From: Elusimicrobia bacterium CG03_land_8_20_14_0_80_50_18
GTDB taxonomy: Bacteria > CG03
Direction: 5' to 3'
DNA: 7,167 nucleotides
Assembly: GCA_002780705.1 (NCBI GenBank)
Contig: PEUP01000006.1
Coordinates: 1-7,167 of the forward strand
Shown: positions 1 to 5,499 of the stretch, piece by piece
Position numbering within the stretch: position 1 is the stretch's first letter
Layout: every line of letters starts with the position of its first letter
Position numbers and translations under genes: made by a program
The notes under the pieces: generated by a model
Told to the model about the DNA's origin: nothing
What the model saw: only the letters and a program-made list of their open reading frames with translations
Database searches by the model: none

Positions 1-180
1 TATGATTATGCCTCCGGAGCAGAGCGGAATATCCCTGATAATACTGCGGAGCATCGTTGTTTTTCCGGCGGCGTTGGGCCCGATGAGGGCGTATATCTTT
101 CCGCCGTCCAGACGGCAGTTTATGCCGCGAATGACAAAACCGCGGTCGTATCCGGCTGAGAAATTTTCAAATATCATCAT
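1..180 (-). CDS. btuD: Cobalamin ABC transporter ATP-binding protein, N-terminal part (BtuD/FecE-like)
   Basis: This is the first 60 residues of an ABC ATPase; the rest lies beyond the left edge of the window. A Walker A motif, GPNAAGKTT, is seen at residues 34-42, and the aromatic-binding turn GY is at residues 10-11. Family knowledge places this subunit on the cytoplasmic face, where ATP hydrolysis drives the BtuC permease. The gene follows the permease gene directly. I chose the ATG at 180 because it forms an ATGA overlap with the permease stop. An ATG at 177 has a slightly better distance to AGGA (187-184). An in-frame ATG at 195 has no ribosome binding site. Walker B, the signature motif and the H-loop cannot be seen here, so the exact substrate class rests on the neighbouring genes and the upstream riboswitch. 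It could equally be named as an iron-siderophore ATPase from sequence alone. Confidence 0.88.
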   Translation of the reverse strand, partial: MMIFENFSAGYDRGFVIRGINCRLDGGKIYALIGPNAAGKTTMLRSIIRDIPLCSGGIII

Positions 181-1109
181 TTCCTGTATATCCATAGAAA
201 AAATGGCGCGCCGAGCATAGCCGTCACCACGCCCACAGGTATCTCCTGAGGGAAGAGAAGGTTTTTCGCCGCCAGATCGGAGAGCATGAGGAGTATGGCG
301 CCGGTCGAGGCTGAGACAGGCAGAAGAAAGCGCGCGTCGGAGCCTGTGAATTTTCTGGCGATGTGCGGCGCCATGAGGCCGATAAACCCTATGGTGCCGG
401 ATACACTCACCGCGGCGCCGGTGACGACAGAGGCGGCGATCAGGGCTATTAGAGATTCTTTTTTCCAGTCGCAGCCGAGCTGACGGCTCAGGGTTTTGCC
501 CGCGGCCAGAGCGTTCAGAAACCGTGATTTGTAAAAGAGGAACAGACTCCCCGCCGCGGCGATGATGACGGAGGCGCTGATGAGTGACATCCTCGTCTCG
601 CCCAGGTCGCCCATCATAAAATATATGAGGGAAAAAAATTCTTTTTTTCTGAAGCTTATCAGAAAGATTACCGCCGCGGAGAGAAAAAAGTTCACCGCCA
701 CCCCAGAAAGTATTATGTTCTTCTTTGAAAAGGAGCGCCCCGCTATTTTCAGCACCGCCGCCACCGTTAGGCAGGAGCAAATGCCCGCCGTCACTGGAAA
801 GAGTACCCCCGCGCGGCTTATACCGAAAAAAGAAAGCGCCGCTATGCCGAAGACCGCGCCCGAGGAGCTTCCGAGAAGGTAGGGGTCGGCGAGGGGATTC
901 GCCAGCACCGTCTGGTATGCGACTCCGGCGGCGGCCAGCGCCGCGCCCGCCGCGGCGCCGCAGAGCGCGCGTGTCATCCTGAGCCTCAGTATCGCGTCTT
1001 CGGGTATGCCGAAACCCTCATGACCGAGGCAGACGGAGAGGAAAAACACGAATACACCGGCCGCGGCCGCTCCCGCGAGTATCAGCATGAAATCTTTTTT
1101 GCCTCTCAT
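177..1109 (-). CDS. btuC: Cobalamin ABC transporter permease (FecCD/BtuC family)
   Basis: This 310-residue, very hydrophobic inner-membrane protein has the conserved FecCD landmarks in order. They are an Rxx-R segment at residues 44-47, NPLADPYLLGSSSGA at 71-85, GFIGLMAPHIAR at 241-252, and EIPVGVVTAMLGAPFF at 289-304. The family normally has about 10 membrane spans and 320-350 residues, so this is a full-length, slightly short member. It works as a dimer with two BtuD ATPases and receives substrate from BtuF. The start ATG (1109) overlaps the btuF stop as ATGA and the end overlaps btuD, so the three are probably translationally coupled. There is no good Shine-Dalgarno sequence before this ATG, only GGA followed by an A-rich stretch, which also points to coupling. 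An in-frame ATG at codon 8 is a less likely start. The family also imports ferric siderophores and haem; cobalamin is inferred from the riboswitch. Confidence 0.93.
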   Translation of the reverse strand: MRGKKDFMLILAGAAAAGVFVFFLSVCLGHEGFGIPEDAILRLRMTRALCGAAAGAALAAAGVAYQTVLANPLADPYLLGSSSGAVFGIAALSFFGISRAGVLFPVTAGICSCLTVAAVLKIAGRSFSKKNIILSGVAVNFFLSAAVIFLISFRKKEFFSLIYFMMGDLGETRMSLISASVIIAAAGSLFLFYKSRFLNALAAGKTLSRQLGCDWKKESLIALIAASVVTGAAVSVSGTIGFIGLMAPHIARKFTGSDARFLLPVSASTGAILLMLSDLAAKNLLFPQEIPVGVVTAMLGAPFFLWIYRK

Positions 1110-1906
1110 TGTTTTTTTTCCGCGTCTTCCGCGAGATAATAAATTTCCCGCATACCCCTCGTTATCCTCGGACCTGGCCGGACGATGATGTCAATGTCGG
1201 AAGGGCGGAGCAATTTAGCGTTTTTTATGTAGGGATGAAGCGCCCGGAATTCTTCTTCGCTGCTTCCTGTCAGAAGGATGAAATCGGGTTTTTGGCGTAT
1301 GAGCCATTCTGCATTGACGCCGGGATAGCTGTCTTTGAATACGGCTATATTCTTCAAGCCGATTATTTCGCAGACAGAGCTCAGGAAAGTTTTGTCGGAC
1401 GCGGCAATCAGCGGCTGGGGGCAGACCTCTATGAAAACGCTTTTGTTCTTCACTTTCGGAATAGAGCGTATGTCTTTTTTCATGTCCGCGACGAGTTCTG
1501 ACGCTTTTTTCTCTTTTCCCGTCAGGCGTCCTATTTCAATGATGTGGCGGAACAACTCGCTGATGTCGGCGGGATGAAAGACTCTCACATTGTAACCGGC
1601 GTTTGTCAGATGAGAGATGGCTTTGCCCTGGCCGTCTCCCGCGGCGAGTATCAGAGAAGGCCGTATGCCGGCTATCTTCTCCATGGAAGGGAAAGAAAAA
1701 TCCCCGACGGATTCTTTCTCGCGGAGAGCTTCCGGCGGCCAGGTGCAGTGACTTGTTATGCCGTAAAGGGCATCCTGGGCGCCTATGGCGTATATTATTT
1801 CCGTGATTCCCGGAGACAGCGATACCACCCGCAGGCCTTCCGGCGCCTTATGGCGCGAGCATCCCGAGGCAATCACAAAAGCTGATAGAAAAATTAATAT
1901 ACGCAT
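1106..1906 (-). CDS. btuF: Cobalamin-binding periplasmic lipoprotein (BtuF-like)
   Basis: This 266-residue protein starts with a short hydrophobic signal ending in a lipobox-like ASGC, so Cys16 is the likely lipid-anchored residue. The mature protein has the helical-backbone metal/cobalamin binding fold. RVVSLSPGITEIIYAIGA (residues 26-43) is the typical first lobe, and WPPEA (56-60) matches the [DY]-PPEA stretch common in BtuF proteins. Glu76 (in SMEKI) and Glu200 (in NAEWLI) sit where BtuF-type proteins carry the two glutamates that dock onto permease arginines. It captures corrinoid outside the inner membrane and hands it to BtuC. ATG 1906 is the only usable start: an in-frame TAA lies 8 codons upstream and no other start precedes the lipobox. 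It has no proper ribosome binding site, because the terminator U-tract touches the ATG. The riboswitch upstream supports a corrinoid substrate. The exact corrinoid (cobalamin or cobinamide) cannot be told. Confidence 0.92.
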   Translation of the reverse strand: MRILIFLSAFVIASGCSRHKAPEGLRVVSLSPGITEIIYAIGAQDALYGITSHCTWPPEALREKESVGDFSFPSMEKIAGIRPSLILAAGDGQGKAISHLTNAGYNVRVFHPADISELFRHIIEIGRLTGKEKKASELVADMKKDIRSIPKVKNKSVFIEVCPQPLIAASDKTFLSSVCEIIGLKNIAVFKDSYPGVNAEWLIRQKPDFILLTGSSEEEFRALHPYIKNAKLLRPSDIDIIVRPGPRITRGMREIYYLAEDAEKKQ

Positions 1907-1935
1907 AAAAAAAGCCGGCCTTTGCGGGCCGGCTT
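1907..1935 (-). terminator. Intrinsic terminator of the cobalamin riboswitch expression platform
   Basis: Read on the minus strand, a perfect 9-base-pair stem (AAGCCGGCC / GGCCGGCTT) closes a CGCAAA loop. It is followed by an unbroken run of seven T at 1913-1907; the last two paired T overlap this run. The last T touches the btuF ATG at 1906-1904. The only purine-rich stretch that could bind the ribosome (AAAGG) lies in the loop and 3' arm, so the same hairpin could also block translation. On the plus strand no T-run follows, so it is not a bidirectional terminator. Confidence 0.9.
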
Positions 1936-1956
1936 ATCAAACGGAAAATAATCCGC

Positions 1957-2050
1957 GCCTCCCGCGAGGCAAATTTTACATTCCGCAGGCCTTCGGGCTT
2001 TACCGTTGCGGGGCAGCGGCCGGAACAATCGGCTCTTTCCCTGCGAAACA
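1957..2050 (-). promoter_or_regulatory. Cobalamin (B12) riboswitch, compact form
   Basis: The minus strand carries the core signature of the cobalamin aptamer. It has GGGAA next to the P3 helix (2042-2038), GCTGCCCCGCAACGGTAA (2017-2000, the conserved CBL core) and AGCCCGAAGGCCTGC (1999-1985). The closing helix pairs TGTTTCGCAGG (2050-2040) with CCTGCGGAATG (1989-1979). It has 11 pairs including three U-G/G-U wobbles, and CGCAGG/CCTGCG is perfect. An inner GCCG/CGGC stem fits P4. A downstream hairpin, GCCTC-GCGG-GAGGC (1970-1957), fits P13, and its GCGGG can pair with CCCGC of the core (2012-2008) as the expected L5-L13 kissing contact. A terminator and btuF follow. The usual outer P1/P2 sequences are not evident. 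Boundaries are by eye, and the aptamer subclass (adenosyl- or methyl/aquo-cobalamin) is not assigned. Confidence 0.9.
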
Positions 2051-2054
2051 CCGC

Positions 2055-2084
2055 ACTGTAGCAGAAATACAATCATCTTGTCAA
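2055..2084 (-). promoter_or_regulatory. Sigma70-like promoter of the riboswitch-btu operon
   Basis: On the minus strand a consensus -35 box TTGACA (2084-2079) is followed after 18 bases by TACAGT (2060-2055), a 4-of-6 match to TATAAT. Transcription would begin near 2049-2047, almost at the first base of the aptamer closing helix. No other pair of boxes upstream of the riboswitch fits as well. Confidence 0.65.
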
Positions 2085-2147
2085 GCCCGAGGCAGCAATT
2101 AAGGCAATGCGGGGGGCATTATGATTGACACAGAGCGTCGGGCTTGA
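2081..2147. repeat. 10-base inverted repeat shared by the divergent promoters
   Basis: TCAAGCCCGA (2081-2090) and its exact complement TCGGGCTTGA (2138-2147) lie 47 bases apart. The left arm overlaps the -35 box of the btu promoter. The right arm fills the spacer just before the -10 box of the trpD promoter. Both arms lie upstream of both predicted transcript starts, so an RNA hairpin is unlikely and a DNA-level role, such as a shared operator, is possible. Chance occurrence is not excluded. Confidence 0.4.
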
Positions 2148-2153
2148 TAGAAT
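2125..2153 (+). promoter_or_regulatory. Sigma70-like promoter of the trpD transcription unit
   Basis: A perfect -35 box TTGACA (2125-2130) is separated by the ideal 17 bases from TAGAAT (2148-2153), a 5-of-6 match to TATAAT. The start of transcription should be near 2160, giving a leader of about 115 bases before trpD. A small AATGC-GGGGG-GCATT inverted repeat (2106-2120) sits just upstream of the -35 box. Confidence 0.75.
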
Positions 2154-2173
2154 TTTCCCATACGGCGTGTTGT

Positions 2174-2253
2174 TAGGGACTGTCCCCCTTTACGGACGAG
2201 CGAAGCTGAAAGCCCGCTTCTGGCGGGCGAGTTGTAGAAGGGGATTGTCCCTG
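2174..2253 (+). repeat. REP/MITE-like inverted repeat in the trpD leader
   Basis: AGGGACTGTCCCC (2175-2187) and, inverted, AGGGACAATCCCC (complement of 2252-2240) flank about 52 bases. Each arm is itself nearly palindromic (GGGAC/GTCCC type). Between them lies a further perfect 6-base-pair hairpin, GCCCGC-TTCTG-GCGGGC (2212-2228). The whole unit could fold into a cruciform or a branched RNA in the leader. Such GGGAC-nn-TCCC units resemble repetitive extragenic palindromes moved by REP-associated (Y1-type) transposases, but no transposase is in the window. The right arm is followed by TGTTTTTG and might act as a weak terminator. Repetition elsewhere in the genome cannot be seen from here. Confidence 0.6.
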
Positions 2254-2263
2254 TTTTTGTTCG

Positions 2264-2268
2264 GGAGG
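2264..2268 (+). promoter_or_regulatory. Ribosome binding site fixing the trpD start
   Basis: GGAGG lies 6 bases before the ATG at 2275. The reading frame is open further upstream to 2125, but that extension runs through the promoter and the inverted repeat, and this site shows that translation begins at 2275. Confidence 0.85.
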
Positions 2269-2274
2269 TGTATA

Positions 2275-3321
2275 ATGATCAGGGAAGCTATTATCAAACT
2301 TTGCAACGGCGAGGATCTTCAGGGCGGCGAGACGGAGACGGTTTTCAGGGAAATCATGGATGGCGCCGCCACGCCCTCTCAGATGGGCGCATTCCTTACG
2401 GCGCTCCGGCTGAAGGGAGAGACAATTGAAGAGATCACCGCGGCGGCGAGGATAATGCGCGAAAAAATGGTGAAGATAAATGTCCGCACGGATGTTGATA
2501 TAGACAGGGAAGAGATCAACCAGGACATGGAGACCATCATCGACACCTGCGGGACAGGCGGCTCCGGCACCAACACATTCAACATTTCCACAGCCAGCGC
2601 TTTTGTCGTCGCCGGATGCGGCATCAAGGTCGCCAAGCACGGCAACCGTTCCGCGTCCTCACCCTGCGGAAGCGCGGATGTGCTGGAGAATCTGGGCGTT
2701 GATATAATGATGAGCCCCGAACAGTCCGCCGACTGCGTTAAAAAAATAGGCATAGGTTTTCTTTACGCGCCGCTATTTCACCCCGCCATGAAAAATGTGG
2801 GAGCGACAAGAAAAGAAATAGGTGTGCGGACGATTTTCAATATTCTGGGCCCTCTGGCCTCGCCCGCGGGCGTCAATGCCCAGGTGCTGGGCGTCTATTC
2901 CGCGGCGCTGGTTGAGGTGATGGCCAATGTCCTGAACAATCTGAAAATCAAAAGGGCTTTTGTCGTGCATGGCCTTGACACGCTTGATGAGGTGACCATC
3001 ACAGGGGCCACTCTCGTGGCGGAGGTGAAAGACGGCAAAGTGACGGTCAGCGAGATAAGGCCGGAGGATTTCGGCATGTCCTGCCGCCATCCGAAGGAAA
3101 TAGAAGGCGGCAGCGCCGGCGAAAACGCGGAGAAGGTGCTGTCCGTTTTAAGCGGCGAGAAAGGCGCGCGTCGCGACATTGTCCTTCTTAATTCGGCTCT
3201 CGCCATCGTCTGCGCGGCTAAGGCCGGCACTATAAAAGAAGGCGTGGCGCTGGCGGAAAAATCCATAGATTCCGGCGCCGCCATGGAAAAACTCAATCAA
3301 CTGAAAAAAATACAAAAGTGA
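2275..3321 (+). CDS. trpD: Anthranilate phosphoribosyltransferase
   Basis: This 348-residue enzyme joins anthranilate to PRPP to give phosphoribosyl-anthranilate, the second step of the tryptophan branch, in the cytoplasm. It shows an N-terminal helical domain (about 1-70), then the PRPP-binding stretch DTCGTGGSG (90-98) followed by NTFNIST (100-106) and VAKHGNRSASSPCGSADVLE (119-138). RTIFNILGPLASPAGV and the LDEVTITG loop follow later. The glycine loop has Ser97 where many TrpD proteins have Asp (GTGGDG). Residues about 75-87 form a short acidic insertion before the loop, and I recall similar sequences in some other TrpD proteins, so neither feature argues for loss of activity. Length is normal for the family (about 330-350). 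No other trp gene lies next to it here, and the following gene is rdgB after 34 bases. A nucleoside phosphorylase family member is a distant alternative, but the motifs fit TrpD well. Confidence 0.95.
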   Translation: MIREAIIKLCNGEDLQGGETETVFREIMDGAATPSQMGAFLTALRLKGETIEEITAAARIMREKMVKINVRTDVDIDREEINQDMETIIDTCGTGGSGTNTFNISTASAFVVAGCGIKVAKHGNRSASSPCGSADVLENLGVDIMMSPEQSADCVKKIGIGFLYAPLFHPAMKNVGATRKEIGVRTIFNILGPLASPAGVNAQVLGVYSAALVEVMANVLNNLKIKRAFVVHGLDTLDEVTITGATLVAEVKDGKVTVSEIRPEDFGMSCRHPKEIEGGSAGENAEKVLSVLSGEKGARRDIVLLNSALAIVCAAKAGTIKEGVALAEKSIDSGAAMEKLNQLKKIQK

Positions 3322-3355
3322 GAATTCCGCCAGTCAAAAACCGCGGATTTTGTGC

Positions 3356-4003
3356 ATGATGAAAATAGTCTATGCCACAGGCAACGCCGATAAGGTGAGA
3401 GAGATCAAAGAAATCCTGAAGGGATGCCCCGCTGAACTTGTGCCGATGAGTGAATTTCCGCCTTTGGAAGTGGTGGAAGACCGCGGCACCTTTTCCGGCA
3501 ACGCCGGAAAAAAAGCTTATGAGGTCTCCGCGCACACGGGATTGCCGGCTCTCGCCGACGATTCGGGACTCGTTGTTGAGGCTCTGGACGGAGCGCCCGG
3601 GATATACTCCTCAAGGTATGCCGGCGATAAAGCCGCATACGCTGACAATGTGAGAAAACTTCTTTTCAAAATGAGAGGCAAACGGAACCGCAAAGCGGCT
3701 TTTGTGTGCGTGTCTGTCCTCTATCTGCCGGGCGGGGAGATATTCACAGCGCGCGGAAAGCTGGAAGGTGTGATTTCAAAAGAGCCCTCCGGCGAGGGCG
3801 GCTTCGGCTACGACCCCGTTTTTTACATAGCCAAAAAGAGAAAAACTCTCGCCGAACTCGGCGATGAAGAAAAAAACGCCATAAGTCACAGGGGAGAAGC
3901 TTTCAGAAAGATGGCGGAAATAATCAGGAAACTGGCGTCGAGAGACAGCTTGTCCGTCACTGAGGAGTCCGGCGCCGCGAGGCAGGAAGATCCCGCTCAA
4001 TGA
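3356..4003 (+). CDS. rdgB: XTP/dITP (non-canonical purine NTP) pyrophosphatase
   Basis: This 215-residue cytoplasmic house-cleaning enzyme hydrolyses XTP, ITP and dITP to monophosphate and pyrophosphate, keeping deaminated purines out of DNA and RNA. The Ham1/RdgB motifs are all present: ATGNADKVREI at residues 7-17 (substrate-binding TxxNxxK), ADDSGL at 67-72 with the catalytic acidic pair, GAPGIYSSRYAG after it, GEGGFGYDP at 146-154, and SHRG at 177-180. The family is usually about 195-205 residues. Here roughly 20 extra residues follow the last helix and end in a polar tail that overlaps the next gene. I chose ATG 3356; ATG 3359 is equally possible, and a TTG at 3350 is unlikely. No clear Shine-Dalgarno is seen. 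It lies 34 bases after trpD with no terminator between them, so it is probably co-transcribed. The stop overlaps the next start as ATGA. Confidence 0.95.
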   Translation: MMKIVYATGNADKVREIKEILKGCPAELVPMSEFPPLEVVEDRGTFSGNAGKKAYEVSAHTGLPALADDSGLVVEALDGAPGIYSSRYAGDKAAYADNVRKLLFKMRGKRNRKAAFVCVSVLYLPGGEIFTARGKLEGVISKEPSGEGGFGYDPVFYIAKKRKTLAELGDEEKNAISHRGEAFRKMAEIIRKLASRDSLSVTEESGAARQEDPAQ

Positions 4004-5499
4004 AAAAATTAAGGACGTCCCCTTTTTCCCCTTTTTCCCGAAAGTCAACCCCTGTCACCTTTTTGTTTATTTTGTTTCTTTGCGCCGCGGCATCCGGAGT
4101 CAGCTTTCAAAATACTCTAAGTGATATTTTCAATTACCGGCTTGAAGAAGCCGCCGAAAAAATCAAGGGCTTGAAGGCTGAGGAAAAACACTATGCCCGC
4201 GCCCTGTATCTCATGCACAGAGGCCTTTACAGCGAAGCTCATGATGAAATGATCAGGTCGGGCGCTCCCGCCGGTGACAGGTGGAGAGATTACATCGCCG
4301 GGATGAAGGATATAGGCGACGGTTTTGAGACTGAGCATATAGCCGGTTTCAATGTGCGATTTTATATCCGCGACAGAGTGATGCTGCCCTATCTGCGAAA
4401 AAAACTCCCGCTGATAAGCAGGGCAATGAAAAGGATTTTCGCTTTCAGCCCCGGCGGCGTGGTCCTTGAGATATACCCCGACCGCGAGAAGTTTTTGAAG
4501 GCCTCAACACTCAGCCGCGAAGAGCTTGAAAGATCCGGCACCGTCGCCATAGCGAAATTCTCGCGGCTGATGATACTCAGCCCCCGTCTTCTCCCCTACG
4601 GTTACAGATGGGACGACACGGTCTGTCACGAATACACACATCACATAATAGGCAATTTTACGGAGATGGATATTCCCCTCTATCTCAACGAGGGCATAGC
4701 GAGGACTTTTGAAAATCTGTGGAGAAAAGATTCGCCTGTGCTTGAAGCGCCGGTGAAAAACCAGCTCGCGCGCGCTAAGTCCGAGGGTTTTATAGAATTC
4801 AAAAAATTTGAGAGAGGCATGCCCTCTCTTGAAAACCAGAAAGATGTGGCGCTGGCTTTCGCCCAGGTGAACTATCTTGTTTACGGGATGTTTGAAAAGG
4901 GAGGGGCGAAAAAAATACAACAAATGCTCATCGGATGCGGCCGTGAGGGTTTTGAGAAGAGCTTTGAAAGCTCTTTCGGACCGCTCGATGTTTATCTGGC
5001 TTCCTACTGGGAAGAGATGAGGGGCAACGAATGGGTGTGGAAGGGCGCCTCGCCGGATTTCATATACTGGAAAGAGGACGATGACTTTCTTTCATTATCC
5101 ATCAGAGATTACATGAGGCTGGGAGACCGTCTGCGCTCGGCGGGGAAATATTCTCTCGCTCTTCATCAGTACGGAAAGGCGGAAGCGCTTGAACCTGAAA
5201 ACACGCTTGTGCTGGTGAAGACAGCGAAAACACTCGCCGCATCGGGAGACAGAGAGAAGGCGGATGAATATTTCGCAAGAGCCTTGCGTATCGCGGAGGA
5301 TGATTTCGTCTGCCTCGCCGCAAGGGCGGATTTTTTGATAAGCGGGGGACGGTATGAGGAGAGCGCTCCGCTTCTTCTTCGCGCGCTTGAGAGAAATCCT
5401 TTTTACAGAAAGGGCTATGAACAGCTTCACGGGATATATGTGAAGAGCGGAGAAAGGAGAAAGGCCGCGGAAATCGCGGCTTTTCTGGAGATGCTGTGA
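4000..5499 (+). CDS. Secreted peptidase MA-like (HExxH gluzincin) protein with C-terminal TPR repeats
   Basis: This 499-residue protein begins with a signal peptide: a basic n-region, then a hydrophobic core TFLFILFLCAAASG at about residues 20-33. It is therefore exported, probably to the periplasm. Residues about 35-100 look helical and TPR-like. The zinc-peptidase site is HEYTHH at 210-215 (His210, Glu211, His214). NEGIA follows at 230-234, where Glu231, 20 residues after Glu211, fits the third zinc ligand of gluzincins of the peptidase MA type. Residues about 368-499 hold three to four TPR units, for example the segments around GKYSLALHQYGKAEALEP and SGDREKADEYFARALR. The catalytic residues are intact, so a peptidase is likely, but the substrate is unknown. 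The start overlaps the rdgB stop (ATGA) and the end overlaps the next gene (GTGA). Its first 20 or so codons lie in repeat-like DNA. No later start codon would keep the signal peptide. Confidence 0.8.
   Translation: MKKLRTSPFSPFSRKSTPVTFLFILFLCAAASGVSFQNTLSDIFNYRLEEAAEKIKGLKAEEKHYARALYLMHRGLYSEAHDEMIRSGAPAGDRWRDYIAGMKDIGDGFETEHIAGFNVRFYIRDRVMLPYLRKKLPLISRAMKRIFAFSPGGVVLEIYPDREKFLKASTLSREELERSGTVAIAKFSRLMILSPRLLPYGYRWDDTVCHEYTHHIIGNFTEMDIPLYLNEGIARTFENLWRKDSPVLEAPVKNQLARAKSEGFIEFKKFERGMPSLENQKDVALAFAQVNYLVYGMFEKGGAKKIQQMLIGCGREGFEKSFESSFGPLDVYLASYWEEMRGNEWVWKGASPDFIYWKEDDDFLSLSIRDYMRLGDRLRSAGKYSLALHQYGKAEALEPENTLVLVKTAKTLAASGDREKADEYFARALRIAEDDFVCLAARADFLISGGRYEESAPLLLRALERNPFYRKGYEQLHGIYVKSGERRKAAEIAAFLEML
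4010..4065 (+). repeat. REP-like repeat sequence within the peptidase signal peptide region
   Basis: AAGGACGTCCCCTTTTT (4011-4027) contains a palindromic GGACGTCC. It closely resembles the AGGGAC-TG-TCCCC units of the trpD leader. A pyrimidine-rich stretch follows, and then a second motif, GTCAACCCCTGTCACCTTTTT (4044-4064). In frame these give the proline- and serine-rich n-region (SPFSPFSRKSTPV) before the hydrophobic core. Origin from a mobile palindromic repeat is inferred from similarity only. Confidence 0.4.
5487..5490 (+). promoter_or_regulatory. Ribosome binding site supporting the GTG start of the GGDEF-HEAT gene
   Basis: GGAG lies 5 bases before GTG at 5496. No ATG in the same frame lies nearby: the ATG at 5491 is in another frame, and the next in-frame ATG is codon 32. 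The GTG also overlaps the peptidase stop as GTGA. Confidence 0.75.

Noticed and set aside
177..1906. Iron-siderophore or haem transport as the role of the ABC system
   Set aside because: The families overlap in sequence, but the cobalamin riboswitch immediately upstream makes a corrinoid substrate much more likely.
1848..2072. Minus-strand small open frame across the riboswitch and btuF start
   Set aside because: It runs through the aptamer and terminator in a frame different from btuF, so its sequence is set by RNA structure. It shows no protein features.
1785..2102. Plus-strand open frame across the btuF start and riboswitch
   Set aside because: It lies antisense to the lipoprotein gene and riboswitch and has no recognisable protein motif or ribosome binding site.
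2106..2120. AATGC-GGGGG-GCATT inverted repeat as an operator
   Set aside because: It has only five base pairs around a G-run. It is mentioned with the trpD promoter but is too weak to call separately.
2125..2274. Open frame upstream of trpD as a 50-residue N-terminal extension
   Set aside because: It has no good start codon, spans the -35/-10 boxes and the inverted repeat, and a strong GGAGG sits correctly before ATG 2275.
2160..2274. trp leader peptide or T-box attenuator before trpD
   Set aside because: There are no tandem Trp codons, no short ORF with ATG and ribosome site, and no T-box consensus. The structure is better explained by a REP-like inverted repeat.
4504..4923. Antisense open frame within the peptidase gene
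   Set aside because: It is the reverse shadow of the HExxH region, and its translation shows no domain or start signal.
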